Origin: Cymbidium sinense
Lineage: Eukaryota; Streptophyta; Magnoliopsida; Asparagales; Orchidaceae
Direction of reading: 5' to 3'
DNA: 64,000 nt
Assembly: GCA_021442155.1 (NCBI GenBank)
Contig: CM038222.1
Coordinates: forward strand, 20,780,923-20,844,922
Positions 23,871-35,290 of the stretch are shown here, in pieces. Position 1 is the stretch's first letter; each line of letters begins with the position of its first letter. The notes below the pieces were generated by a model. That model did not search any database. It saw only the letters and a list, made by a program, of their open reading frames with translations, and was not told the origin of the DNA. The translations under genes and the position numbers were made by a program.

Positions 23871-26800
23871 CCAAAATCCATAAATCCTAAACTAAAACTT
23901 GAACCCTAAACCTAAAACTAAAACCCTAAACCCTAAACCCTAAAAATAAAAAATAAAATAGAAATAAAAATAAAAAAAACCTTAGTCTTAAACCCAAAAC
24001 ACTAAAACTAACCAGAAACCCTAAACCCAAAACCCTAAAATAATAATCTTAAACCCTAAACCCTAAACCCTAAAACCCTAAATCCTAAGCCCTAAAATCT
24101 AAACCCTAAACCCTAAAACCTACAACCCTAAACTCTAAACCCTAAACCCCAAACACTAAACCCTAAACCCTAAACCCTAATCCCTGAATCTTAAAAACCT
24201 AAAAACCTAAACCTAAACTAAATAAAATAAACCTAAATAAATAAATAAATAAACCTAAACCTAAATAAATTAGAAAAATACAACAAAATAATAACATAAA
24301 TTAAAACTTTAACCTAAACCTAAACTCAAACCTAAAAAGAAAATAAAATATAAAATAAAAACTAAAATAAAATAAAATAAATAAAAATCTAAGGAAAACT
24401 AAAAAACAAAAAAACCTCAATAAAATAAATACTAAACGAAAAAAATAAAATAAACCTAAAATAAAATAAAATAAAAACTAAATAAAAACCTAAACCTAAA
24501 AATAATAGAAAAATAAAACTTAAACCTTAAACTAAAAAAAACATAAACCTAAACTAAAAAGAAAATAAACCTAAACCTAAACTAAAATAAACTAAATTAA
24601 AATAAATAAAACCTAAACCTAAAAATAAAATAAACTAAACCTAAACCTAAACCAAAACCCTAAATATAATAATTTAAATTAAAAATAAACCTAAACGTAA
24701 ACTAAAAAATAAAACCTAAAAATAATCCTAAAATAAAAACCTAAAACCTAAACCTAAAAAATAAAATAAAAACCTAAACCTAAATCTAAAAATAAAAAAT
24801 AAAGCCTAAACCTGAAAAATATAATAAAAATAAAACTAAACTAAAAAATAAACCTAAACCTAAACCTAAATAAAATAAATTAAAACCTAAATGCAAATAA
24901 ATAAACCTAAAATAAATAAATTAAACTAAATATAAATAAAAATCAACCTAAGTAAAAATACAAAATAAACTAAACTAAAAACTAAATAAACTAAATAAAC
25001 CTAAACTTTACTTAATTAAAAAATAAGAAAATAAAAAATTTTAAAAAAATTTTAAAAAAAAAACCTTAACCCTAAACATCAAACCATGAACCCTGAACCC
25101 AAACCTACAACCCTAAACCCTAAACCCTAGAATCTAAACCCTAAACCTTAAAACCTAAACCCTAAGCCCAAAACCCTAAACCCTAAAACCCTAAAACCCT
25201 AAGCACTAAACCCTACAAACCTAAAAAACCTAAAAAAAATCCTGACTAAATAAAACCTAAAATAAAATAACTAAATAACTTAACCTAAATAAAAAAATAA
25301 AACCTAAACTAAAACCTAAACCTAAACTAAACCTAAACCTAAACCTAAAAAAAATAAAATAAAAAAATAAAATAAATAAAAAATAAATAAAAAAAACATA
25401 AACTAAACTAAAAAAATAAAATAAACCTAACAATAAAAAAGCAAAATAAAATAAAAACTAAATGTAAACTTAAAAAAATCAAAAATAAAAAAATAAAAAC
25501 TAAATAAAACCAAAGCTTAAAATAAACCTAAACCTAAAAAAACAAATAAAAAAATAAAATTTAAACCCTAAACTAAAAAAAATTAAACCTAAAATAAAAA
25601 TAAAATAAACCTAAACCTAAACTAAAATAAACTAAAATAAAATAAATATAATCTAAACCTAAACCTAAAATAAACTAAACTTAAACCCTAAAACTAACCC
25701 TAAACCCTAAACCTACAACCCTAAACCCAAAACTTTAACCCTAAGCCCTAAACCCTAAACACTCAACCCTAAACCTTAAACCCTACAACCCAAAACCCTA
25801 AACTTTACACCCTAAAAACCTAAAACTCTAACTAAATAAAACTTAAAAATAAAATAAATAAAAAAACTTAACCTAAATAACATTAAAACCTAAATTAAAA
25901 CCTAAACCTAAACATTAACCTAAAAAATATAAAAAATAAAACTAAACTAAAATAAAATAAATAAAACCTAAACTAAATTAAAAAAATAAACTTAAAAAAA
26001 AACCTAAATAAAATAAAATCTAAACCTAAAATAAAAAAAATAAACCTAAAATTAAATAAAATAAAAACTAAATAAAAACCTAAACCTAAAAAAAATAAAC
26101 TAAAAATAAATAAAAAATAAAACCTAAACCCTAAACTAAAAAAAAACCTAAACTATAATAAACTAAAATAAAATAAATAAAACCTAAACTTAAACATAAA
26201 AAAAACTAAACCTAAACCCTAAACTAAATATAATAAAATAAACTAAAAATAAATCTAAACCTAAACTAAAAAATAAAAGCTAAAAGTAAACCTAAAATAA
26301 AGACCTAAGACATGAACCTAAAAAAGAAATAATAAAAACCTAAACCTAAACCTAAAAATAAAAAAATAAAACCTAAAATTAAAAAATAAATTTAAAAAAA
26401 AACTAAACTAAAAATTAAACATAAACCTAAACCTAAACCTAAATATTAAATTAAAATAAAAAATTAAAACTAAAATAAATAAACCTAAAATAAATAAACT
26501 AAACTACATAAAAATAAAACATAAACCTAAAGAAAAATAAAAAATAAAATAAACTAAAATAAATCAAAAATAAACTTAATAAACCTAAACCTACTGGTTT
26601 CTTAATTTTTTTTTTTAAAACCCACACTTAAGCCCTAAACCCTAAATCCTAAACCCTAAACCCTAAACCTTAAACACTAAACCCTAAACTCTAAACTCTA
26701 AACCCTAATCCTAACCCTAAAGCCTAAACCCTAAACCCTAAACTTAAACCCTAAATCCTTAAACCCTAAACTAACCCTAAACCCTAAACCCTAAAAACCC

Positions 26801-27145
26801 TAAACCAAAAAGCCTAAACCCTTTACTAACCCTAAACCCTAAGCTAACCCTAAACCCTAAACCCTCAAAACTCTAAACCCTAAAGCCTAAACACTAAACC
26901 CTAAACCTAAACCTAAACCCTAATCCTAAGCCCTAAACCCTAAAACCTTAAACCCTAAAACCTAAACCTTAAACCTATCCCTAAAACCTAAAGCATAAAC
27001 CTAAAACCCTAAACCCTAAACCCTAAAACCTAAACCCTAAACCCTAAACCCTAACCTTAAACCCCAAACCCTGAACCTAAACCTAAAGTAACTAAATAAA
27101 TTAAAAAATAAATTGAAACCCAAAAACCTAATAAACCTAAACCCT
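23871..27145 (+). repeat. Telomere-like satellite
   Basis: 3.3 kb of composite satellite. CCCTAAA-rich stretches lie at about 23900-24190, 25060-25210, 25680-25810 and 26610-27060. Boxes lie at about 25000 (shortened, CTAAACTTTACTTAATT) and 26584 (CCTAAACCTACTGGTTTCTT). No gene. Confidence 0.9.
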
Positions 27146-27623
27146 AAGAATGGGTAGAACCTTGACGACAGGAACATCACTATCAACCAAGCTTAGTCTG
27201 GAATTGATGATGGAGGCAATGGCAAGGTGGCTATTATCATAGTGGTGGTGGGAGATCTCGTGGTGCTGGTGGATATGGAGGTGGTGGTCAGAGCATTGGT
27301 GGTTATGGAGACAGGAGGAGTGATGGAGGTAACATCCATGGTGGTGATAGAGGGAGAGATCAGGGATATGATGGTGGATCCCATGACATGAGAGGTCGTG
27401 GTGGTCGATGGGAAAAAAACTAAGAATGATCGATCCGACCATGCTTATGGAACTGTCTTTACAAAGAGAGTTTAGAAGTTATCTAGGGTTTTTGATTTGT
27501 TCTATACATACTCATTTTTTATCTATGTCATCGCTTGTGTATTAGAAAACTTGGTGTGTTACTTGGTTGATGAAATTGAATAAAAGAAATGTTGAATCTG
27601 AATTTGTTCTCTATTAAAAAAAA
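27146..27623 (+). pseudogene. GRP7-like retrocopy fragment, copy 6 (best-preserved Gly-rich frame)
   Basis: The opening reads K-N-G-stop-N-L-D-D-R-N-I-T-I-N-Q-A, the last beta strand of an RRM in a GRP7/GRP8-type RNA-binding protein. After one frame shift, an open glycine-rich frame of about 60 codons follows (about 27236-27423) with GGYGDRRSDGG, RDQGYDGGS and an RGRGG motif, ending at TAA 27421-27423. A 3'UTR and an A8 tract (27616-27623) complete it. In plants these proteins bind RNA in cold, stress and circadian responses. This copy lacks the first three quarters of the RRM and any start. A His-rich antisense frame across it is only the complement of the Gly codons. Confidence 0.84.
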
Positions 27624-29835
27624 CCATAAACCCAAAACCCTAAACTAAAACTAACATTGAGCCTAAAACCTAAACCCTAAACCCTAAACCCTAACCCCTA
27701 AAACTGTAAACCCTAAATCCTAAACCTTAAAAACTCAAATGACCATAAACCTTAAACCCTAAAAAGCTAAAAAAGCTAAACCTAAACAAAAATAAAACCT
27801 AAAAATAAAATAAATAAAAAACCTAATCCAAAACAAACTACAACCTAAACTTGAACTTAAACCTAAACCTAAAAAGAAAATAAAATTAAAAAATAAAAAC
27901 TAAAATAAAATAAAATAAATAAAAACCTAAACAAAACTAAAAAATAAAAAACCTAAATAAATTAAAAACTAAACCTAAAATAAAAATAAAATAAGCCTAA
28001 AATTAAATTAAATAAATACTAAATAAAAACTTAAACATTAAAAATAAACCTACAAATAAAAAAAACCTAAACCCAAAATTAAAAAAAAACTAAGCCTAAA
28101 ATAAAAATAAAATAAACCTAAACCTAAACTAAAATAAATGAAACTAAAATAAATAAAACCTAAACCTAAACCAAAACTAAAAAATAAAACCTAAAATAAA
28201 AACCTAAAACCTAAACCTAAAAAATAAAATAAAAACCTAAACCTAAACTAAAATAAAAAATAAAAGCTAAACCTAAAAAATATAATAAAAATAAAACTGA
28301 ACTAAAAATAAACCTAAACCTAAAAATAAAAAATAAAATAAAATAAAAAAACATAACCTAAAATAAATAAACTAAATGGTAAAAAAAAAAACCTAAATAA
28401 AAATAAAAAAATAAACTAAACTAAATAAACAAAATAAACCTAAACCTACGAGTTTACTTAATTAAAAAATAAATAAATAAAATAAATAAATAAATCATAA
28501 CTCTAAACCCTAAACCCTAAACCCTAAACCCTAAGCATTGAACCCTAAACCTACAATCCTAAACCTTAAAACCCTAAACCCTATACCCTACACCCTAAAT
28601 AGTAAACCCTAAACCCTAAACCCTAAAACCCTAAACCTTAAAAGCTAAACCCTAAACACTAAAACCTACAAACCCTAAACCCTACACCCTAAACCATAAA
28701 CCCAAACCCCCCTAAACACTAAACCATAAACCTTGAAAACCTAAAAATATAAAATAAAATAAAATAAACTAAAACCTAAACCTAAAATAAACAAAATAAA
28801 ATAAACCTAAACCTAAACTAATATAAACTAAATAAAAAATACCTAAAACTAAAATAAATTAAACCTAAACCCTAAACTAAATAAAATAAAATAAATAAAA
28901 AATAAACCTAAACTTAGACTAAGAAATAAAGCTTAAAATAAAAACCTAAAGCCTATACCTAAAAAAATAAAATAAAAACCTAAAACTAAAACTAAAACTA
29001 AAAAATAAAACTTAAACCTAAAAAAATAAAATAAAAACAAAACTAAACTAAAAAATAAACATAAACCTAAACCTAAACCAAAAAAAATAAACTAAAATAA
29101 AAAACCTAAACTAAAATAAATAAACCTAAAATAAATAAACTATACTAAATAAAACTAAAAAATAAAATAAATAAAAATAAACCTAAACCTACCAATTTAC
29201 CAAATTTAAAAAAAAAAACTTAAGCCCTAAACCCTAAGTCCTAATTCCTAAACCTAAACTAAACCCTAAACCTTAAACCCTAACCCTAACCATAACCCTA
29301 AACCCTAAACCATAAACCTTAAACCCTAAGCTAACCATAAACCTTAAACCCTAAACTAACCCTAAACCTGAAACCCTAAAACCTAAAAACCCTTAACCCT
29401 AATGCCTAACCCCTAAACCCTAAACATTAAACCCTTAAAACCATAAAGACTAAAGCCTAAACACTAAACCCTAAATGATAAACCCTAAACCCTAACCTTA
29501 AACCCTAAACCCTAAAATCCTAAACCCTAAAACCCTAAACCCTAAAACCTAAACCCTAAAAACCTAAAATCCTAATAATAAAATAAATAAAATTTGAAAC
29601 CTAAATAAAATAAAATAATAAAATAAAAATCTAAACTAAAACCTAAACCTAAACCTAAATATAAAATAAAATAAAAATTAAAAATAAAGTAAAATAAAAT
29701 AAATAAAACTTAAACTAAACTAAAAAATAATATAAACCTCAGAATAAAAAACCTAAATAAAATAAAAATTAAACATAAAATAAGAGTAAAATAAACTTAA
29801 AATAAAATAAAATAAAAATTAAATAAAACCTAACC
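27624..29835 (+). repeat. Telomere-like satellite, end of the forward array
   Basis: CCCTAAA-rich blocks (about 27640-27770, 28500-28730 and 29220-29570) alternate with ATAAA/CCTAAA DNA. Boxes lie at 28439 and 29181. The array ends abruptly at about 29835, inside the protease region of a Ty3/gypsy element. Confidence 0.9.
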
Positions 29836-30120
29836 TAAAGTTATGACCTTGGATCCATGAGTATAGAATGGTTACATCTTCACTCCACTGTATTAAGTAA
29901 ACTATGGAGTAGAATATGTCATAAAAGGAGATATACAACCATTCACTATTCATGTGATTGAGCTCTATGAAGATGTTATTTACTACATGCCTAAGAAACC
30001 TAGATTTGATTCTATGAAATCCATCATTGTTGAAGCACAAAGTACAATAATCAAGAAAGATAAAAAGAAAGAAAAGGAGAAAAAGAAAAAGAAAAAGAAA
30101 AAGAACCTCAAATAATTCAT
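29836..30120 (+). pseudogene. Element A protease end and Lys/Glu-rich linker
   Basis: WIHEYRMVTSSLHC (about 29850-29893) matches the region after the flap of the retroviral-type aspartic protease in element C (WIHENNIVPSSLHQC). After a frameshift, VIKGDIQPFTIHVIELYEDV follows (about 29918-29977). A purine tract (about 30060-30110) then encodes an almost pure K/E linker. The catalytic Asp lies upstream and is missing. The truncation point is the satellite junction. Confidence 0.75.
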
Positions 30121-30272
30121 ATTGATTTGGAATCCAGCTTAGATGAAGAATCCCATCATAGAAATGCTTCAATAAACTTTGAGATTTCCATAGAATCAGA
30201 CACTGATGAGGAAGAAATCAAAACATTAAAGGAAGAGTCTGAGCTATCCACATTTTAAAAATTAAAAAATAT

Positions 30273-30521
30273 GTGGTCACTTTAACTTTGACTCCTCTAA
30301 ATCAAAATAAAATATCTCAATTAGAGGTCAAAGTAGCCCCTAACTTATCAGGAGAAGTGGGGAGGTCAGTAAAATTTTATTCTATACCCGATCCTTCAAG
30401 CTCAGAAGGAGATGTAAAGCTTGAAGAACCATCTTTCAATGAAATATTAGAACTTCCTTTTGACTGGTATTCAACTTGTGTAAAGAATTATGTGAAACAT
30501 GGTTTTATCACAAATGTTTAG
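30273..30521 (+). pseudogene. Element A acidic linker between protease and RT
   Basis: An 82-codon open stretch contains SIPDPSSSEGDVKLEE and ILELPFDWYSTCVKN. Related text occurs in element B (about 53685-53780) and element C (about 60528-60660), where it reads SSQEADVEFED and LSQEFDVELEDDSYKDLIEL. It belongs to the polyprotein region before RT. Its function in this lineage is not known to me. Confidence 0.7.
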
Positions 30522-30879
30522 CCTAAAGATAAAGCCCAATGCATGGAGAGCTTATGGAATCAAAAACATAGAAATTTCCACTCCAAAGCTAGCATTTGGT
30601 ACTTGAATCATTTGATGATATAGGGCATTATTTAATGATAAGTAATCATCAAATAGATCAACTCTTTGAAGTCTCTTCTACTCTTCCAGAAGACTCATTC
30701 ATAAAAACCATGGAGGAATCCAAAGATGATTCACTTCATAATGCACCTCCTTAATATGAGGAAGAGAAAAAATCTACTATAGATGAATTAAAGGAGGTTA
30801 ACCTAGGAACTCCTGAGAACCCAAAATTTACTTTTGTTAGCTCTTTCTCAAAGATTATGAAGAGTTAATCACTTTACTC

Positions 30880-31450
30880 TTTGAGTATAAAGATTACTTT
30901 TTGGAGTTATGATGAAATGCCGTTTATCCTAGGATGTGGTTGTACATCTAAGAATTAAATGATGTTATCCTAGTAAAGTAGGCTTCTAGGTGGATGCCCT
31001 TAGAAGTAGAACTACAACAGATCATTGAAATAAAGAAACTAATCGAAGCTAACATTATATGAGAAGAACAATACCCTGATTGGGTAGCCAGCATAGTTCT
31101 AGAAAAGAACAGAAATGGTCAAATACGATCTACGTTGACTTTAGTGACCTAAATAAGGCTTCTCCCAAAGATGAGTTCCCTTTGCCTATACTCGAACTCA
31201 TGGTCAACATAGCCTCCTCGCATGAGATCTTTTCATTTATAGATGGATCATATGGTTATAATCAAATTAAGATGTTCTTAAGATGAAAATCATAATGACA
31301 TTCAAACTCAATAGGGATTTTCTATTACAGTCATGCCATTTGGTCTCAAAATGCTAGAGCTACTTATCAAAGAGCTATGACTAGAATATTCGATGACTTG
31401 ATTCATAATTAAGTTGAATGTTATATCGATGATTTATTCATTAAAAACAA
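30880..31450 (+). pseudogene. Element A reverse transcriptase
   Basis: Fragments in several frames give IYVDFSDLNKASPKDEFPLP and FSFIDGSYGYNQIKM (within 31080-31286), then the active-site box ECYIDD with Y-I-D-D at 31422-31433. The spacing fits a Ty3/gypsy RT. The catalytic aspartates are kept, but frameshifts and stops split the domain, including one just before the V-E-C-Y-I-D-D block. Confidence 0.85.
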
Positions 31451-31799
31451 AATAAAATAAGATCATTTTTATGATTTATGGGTCATTTTTCAGTGATTGT
31501 GCCACTATAACTTAAAGATGAATCCTCTAAGTGTGCCGCCTTTGAGCACTCTTTAGGAAATTTTAGGTTCAGTGTGGCATCATGGGATAGAAATTGACCC
31601 ATCAAGGATAAAAGCTATAATAGAAATTTTGCCACCTAGAAGTCTTACACAGTTGAGATCATTCTAAGGAAGGCTTGCATACCTAAGGAGATTTATATCA
31701 AATTTTTCTGGAAGGTGTCAATCCTTTGCAACATTACTGAAGAAAGATTCCAAATTTATTTGGGATGAAAATGCCAAGGTGTCTTTGAAAACCTAAAGC

Positions 31800-32700
31800 A
31801 ATATATTAAATGAATCCTTCTATTTTGGCTTCCTGATTTCTGGAAAGCCATTAACTCTTTATACTCTATGGATGAATCTCGGGCTTTTATTAGCTCAAAC
31901 AAATGAAGAAGGGAAGGAAAATGCCCTTTATTATCTAAGTCATTTATCCCAATGAAAAGAATTATCCTCCTATTAAGAAACATTTCTTAGCCTAGTTTTT
32001 TTGCTCAAAACTGGGCATTATATGCTTTCTCATAAGGTCAACTGATTTCAAGGGTGAATCCTTTGCAATATCTCATGACCCGTTCAACACTACCTGGGCA
32101 TTTAGCATGATGGTCAATGATTTTATTACAATTTGAGATCACTTATATTCCTCTTCATTTTATAAAAGGATAAATAGTGGCAGATTTTATAGCAGCACAC
32201 CCTATACTTAAAGGGTCTCCTTTAAATGATGATCTCCTGATGAACAATCATAGCATTAGAAGGTGAACCAAGTGCCACCGGGAATTATACTTTGATGGTG
32301 CTTCATCATCAAGAAGACATAAAGAATCAAACTTATATCCGGAAGGTGAATTGGGTTAATCTTTATAACCCCAAAAAAAGGAATGATGAGATATTCATAT
32401 CATTTGGCTGAGCCTTGTACAAACAATGAAGCTGAATATGAAGCTCTTATTACTGGTTTAGAGTTTGCAATCCTTATGGAAATGAAAAATATAAAATTTT
32501 TTTGGGATTCCTAACTAGTTATCAAAATCTATAAGGTTTTGCATCCAAAGCTCCTCAATTATCATCAATATATAATGAAATTACTTGAAAATATTCCATA
32601 TGTAATGTTGTGTAGAATATCTCACCAAGAGAATTCAATAGCAGATGCTTTGGTTAAATTAGCCAAAGAAATCATATGCCTAGAAAAAGAATCAATTTCT
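31800..32700 (+). pseudogene. Element A RNase H and second RNase H-like domain
   Basis: GKPLTLYTLW with LLLAQTNEEGKENALYYLS (about 31840-31950) is the RNase H attached to RT in Ty3/gypsy elements. A second domain follows: YFDGASS (about 32286-32306), then YSYHLAEPCTNNEAEYEALI (about 32394-32455), and the C-terminal ISHQENSIADALVKLAKE (about 32617-32670). A duplicated RNase H is typical of the Tat lineage. The first catalytic Asp (in YFDGA) and the Glu (in NEAEYEAL) can be read, but in different frames. Confidence 0.8.
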
Positions 32701-32819
32701 ATAGAAGTTCAAAATCAATAAGTTTTATCTCTTATAGATTTAAACTACATTAATAGGCAAGAAGAAATACAAAGGATAGCCACTCTTACTAAAGGTCAAA
32801 TAGAATGTGATTGGAGGCA

Positions 32820-34035
32820 ATTGTTTATTGACTATTTAAGTAAGGGGAGGCTTCCTGAAAGTAAGTCATTAGAAAATAAAATAAAGAAAAATGCTTTATC
32901 TTATGCATTAATCAATAATGCTTTATATCATAGGTCATTCGATCAAATGTGGCTCCGTTATTTAGACAAACCAGAAGCCCATAAGGTTGAGATTGAGATA
33001 CACTCTACATTGTATGGAGCACACCAATCTGGGCCCAAAATGAAATTAAAAATCAAGAGACTTGGGTATTATTGGTCATTGATACTAAATGACTGCATGG
33101 AGGTTGCATTATCATCAATGCCAAGTACATGGTGTGGTATTACATCAACCACCCAATGTATTACACCCTACGCTTGCCTCTTGGCCTTTTGAGAGTTGCA
33201 CATCATAGGACCTATTGATCCTCCTTCATCAAAAGGACATCATTTTATTTTAGCTGCAATGAATTATTTTTCCAAATGGTACCACTAAAAATAAGTTAAA
33301 GCATATCATGTGTTGAAATTTTTTTGGAAAATATCAGATTTCAATTTGGCATTCCTCTGAATCATATCTAATAATGGTTCATCCTTTAGATCCATGAAAA
33401 TAAATCACTTTGTAGCTAGGAATAAAATTGATTGGAGATACTCGACCATCTATTACCCTAGGGAGAATGGATTGGTTGAGGCATTTAATAAAACATTGGT
33501 AAGAATTTTGAAAAAGATGCTTGATGAAAATAAGCACCAATGGCATGAAAAGTTGGTTAAAGCCTTATGGACCTATAGACCACATAAAGGACACCAACTC
33601 AGTCTTCACCATATGCTTTAGTTTTTTGACTGAAGCGGTTCTTCCATTAGAAGTGCAACTTCCTTCATTAAGAATAGTTGTTAATAATAATGTTACGATA
33701 GATCAAAATCATAAGATTCGCTTGGAAGAACTAGGTAATCTTGAAGGAAAATGATTGAAAGCACAAAAAAACTTGAATTGTACCAATCACTATTGGTTCA
33801 GGCACATGATAGATTGGTTCATCCTAGAACTTTCCAAGTAGGAGACTTGGTCTTGGTTCTTAGACAACCAATCCTAGCTCATCGAAGAATCAACAAAAAA
33901 TTTGAGCCAACATGGGAAGGACCATTTGTAGTGGAAAAAGCTTATGAAGGAGGTTCTTACCAACTTATTACCAGTGATGGTGAATGTCCAATACCAACTA
34001 TCAATGGATGTTGCCTAAGGAAATATTATGTGTAA
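32820..34035 (+). pseudogene. Element A integrase
   Basis: The H2C2 zinc-binding end survives as YHQCQVHG (about 33107-33130), followed by WPFE and DPPSSKGHHFIL (about 33215-33255). The last part of the catalytic core reads WRYSTIYYPRENGLVEAF (about 33434-33487), with the third catalytic residue (Glu) in GLVEAF. The C-terminal domain is an open stretch of 94 codons (33751-34035) with FQVGDLVLVLRQ and KFEPTWEGPF, ending at TGTAA. The first catalytic Asp falls in a broken segment after WPFE. The tail is the best-preserved coding segment in the window. Confidence 0.85.
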
Positions 34036-34440
34036 CTTGTAACTTGTTGCCAAATAAAGATCAATAAGATAAAAGCTTATTTCTCTTTATTTCTTTTGCT
34101 TCAATATGTATCATTTATCTGGAATGTTGTAAACTCATTCAAATGTATTTGAAAATGAACTTTTTATCACCCTTCATGTTAGACTAATTAAGTAAGGATT
34201 AAGTTCATTAGACTCTTGCTTATTAGTCAAAACTTTTGAGGATTAGGAATTAAGCTATTTTAACTCCTTTTCCTCATCCAAATCACCTGTGAGATAGGAT
34301 CAAGCCCTTTGTGGCACCTTTCCAAAGCATGACTTGAGATGAAAGTAAGCCCTCTATGACACCTTTCTCATACCCTTCAAGGTTTGGAGTAAGCCATCGT
34401 GCACCATTCCTATAAGTTTGGAGCAAGCCCTTCGTGGCAC
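34036..34440 (+). other. Element A noncoding tail, diverged short repeats
   Basis: Noncoding DNA after the integrase. Loosely repeated phrases such as AGCAAGCCCTTCGTGGCACC and AGTAAGCCCTCTATGACACC occur at irregular spacing. They resemble the half-units of the 167-bp array that follows and may be older, diverged members of it. Confidence 0.6.
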
Positions 34441-34449
34441 CATTCCTAC

Positions 34450-35290
34450 TTTTGTGTACATGATTTGATCAAGCTATCAAGGGTCCTTTCATGTTACATA
34501 GGCGAGTTAGATTGGATCAAGTCTTTATGACCCCTTTCTAATAGCCAGAAAGATATAAGTCCCATGTCAGCATTCTTTCTAATCATCTAGGAGTAAGTCC
34601 GCAGTTGGCATCCTACTTTTTTGTACATAATTTGATCAAGCTATCAAGGGTCCTTTCATGTTACATAGGTGAGTTAGATTGGATCAAGTCTTTATGACCC
34701 CTTTCTAATTTCCAAAAAGATATAAGTCTTCAATCAGCATTCTTTCTAATCATCTAGGAGTAAGTCTCCAGTCGGCATCCTACTTTTGTGTACATGATTG
34801 GATCAAGTCATCAAGGCCCCTTTCATGTTACACAAGCAAGTTAGATTAGATCAAGTCTTTATGACCCCTTTCTAATAGCCAAAAAGATATTAGTCCCCAG
34901 TCGACATTTTTTCTAATCATCTTAGAGTAAGTCCCTAGTTGGCATCCTACCTTTGTGTACATGAGTGCATTATGCCATCAAGGCCCCTTTCATGTTACAC
35001 AAGCAAGTTAGATTGGATCAAGTCTTTATGACCCCTTTCTAATAGCCACAAAGATATAAGTTCCCAGTCGGCATTCTTTCTAATCATCTAGGAGTAAGTC
35101 CCCAGTCAACATCCTACCTTTGTGTGCATAATTGGATTAAGCCATCAAGGCCCCTTTCATGTTATACAGGTGAGTTAGATTGGACCAAGTCTTTATGACC
35201 CATTTTTAATAGTCAGAAAGATATAAGTCCCCAGTTGACATTCTTTCTAATCATCTAGGAATAAGTCCCTCAGTCAGCATCCTACCCGAG
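34450..35290 (+). repeat. Tandem array of 167-bp units, five copies
   Basis: The phrase GAGTTAGATTGGATCAAGTC, or a close variant, starts at 34504, 34671, 34838, 35005 and 35172, so the spacing is exactly 167 bp each time. Each unit contains two related half-phrases (AAGTCCCCAGTCGGCATTCT and AAGTCCCCAGTCGGCATCCT). Similarity fades after about 35285. The array lies between the integrase end of element A and its presumed 3' LTR. It has no coding potential. Confidence 0.92.

Noticed and set aside
27137..27442. His-rich 101-codon open frame on the - strand
   Set aside because: It is the antisense of GRP copy 6: GGT/CAT-type codons of the Gly-rich frame read as His/Ser/Thr on the other strand. The same effect appears at 790-972, 42994-43203 and 44883-45172.
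1..29835. A true chromosome terminus (functional telomere)
   Set aside because: The CCCTAAA words are strongly degenerate, mixed with ATAAA words and interrupted by genes' relics and LINEs, and they occur again internally in the other orientation. A working telomere would be long and nearly perfect at an end.
34504..35290. A CRISPR-like array
   Set aside because: The whole 167-bp unit repeats, with no unique spacers, and it lies in a plant retrotransposon tail.
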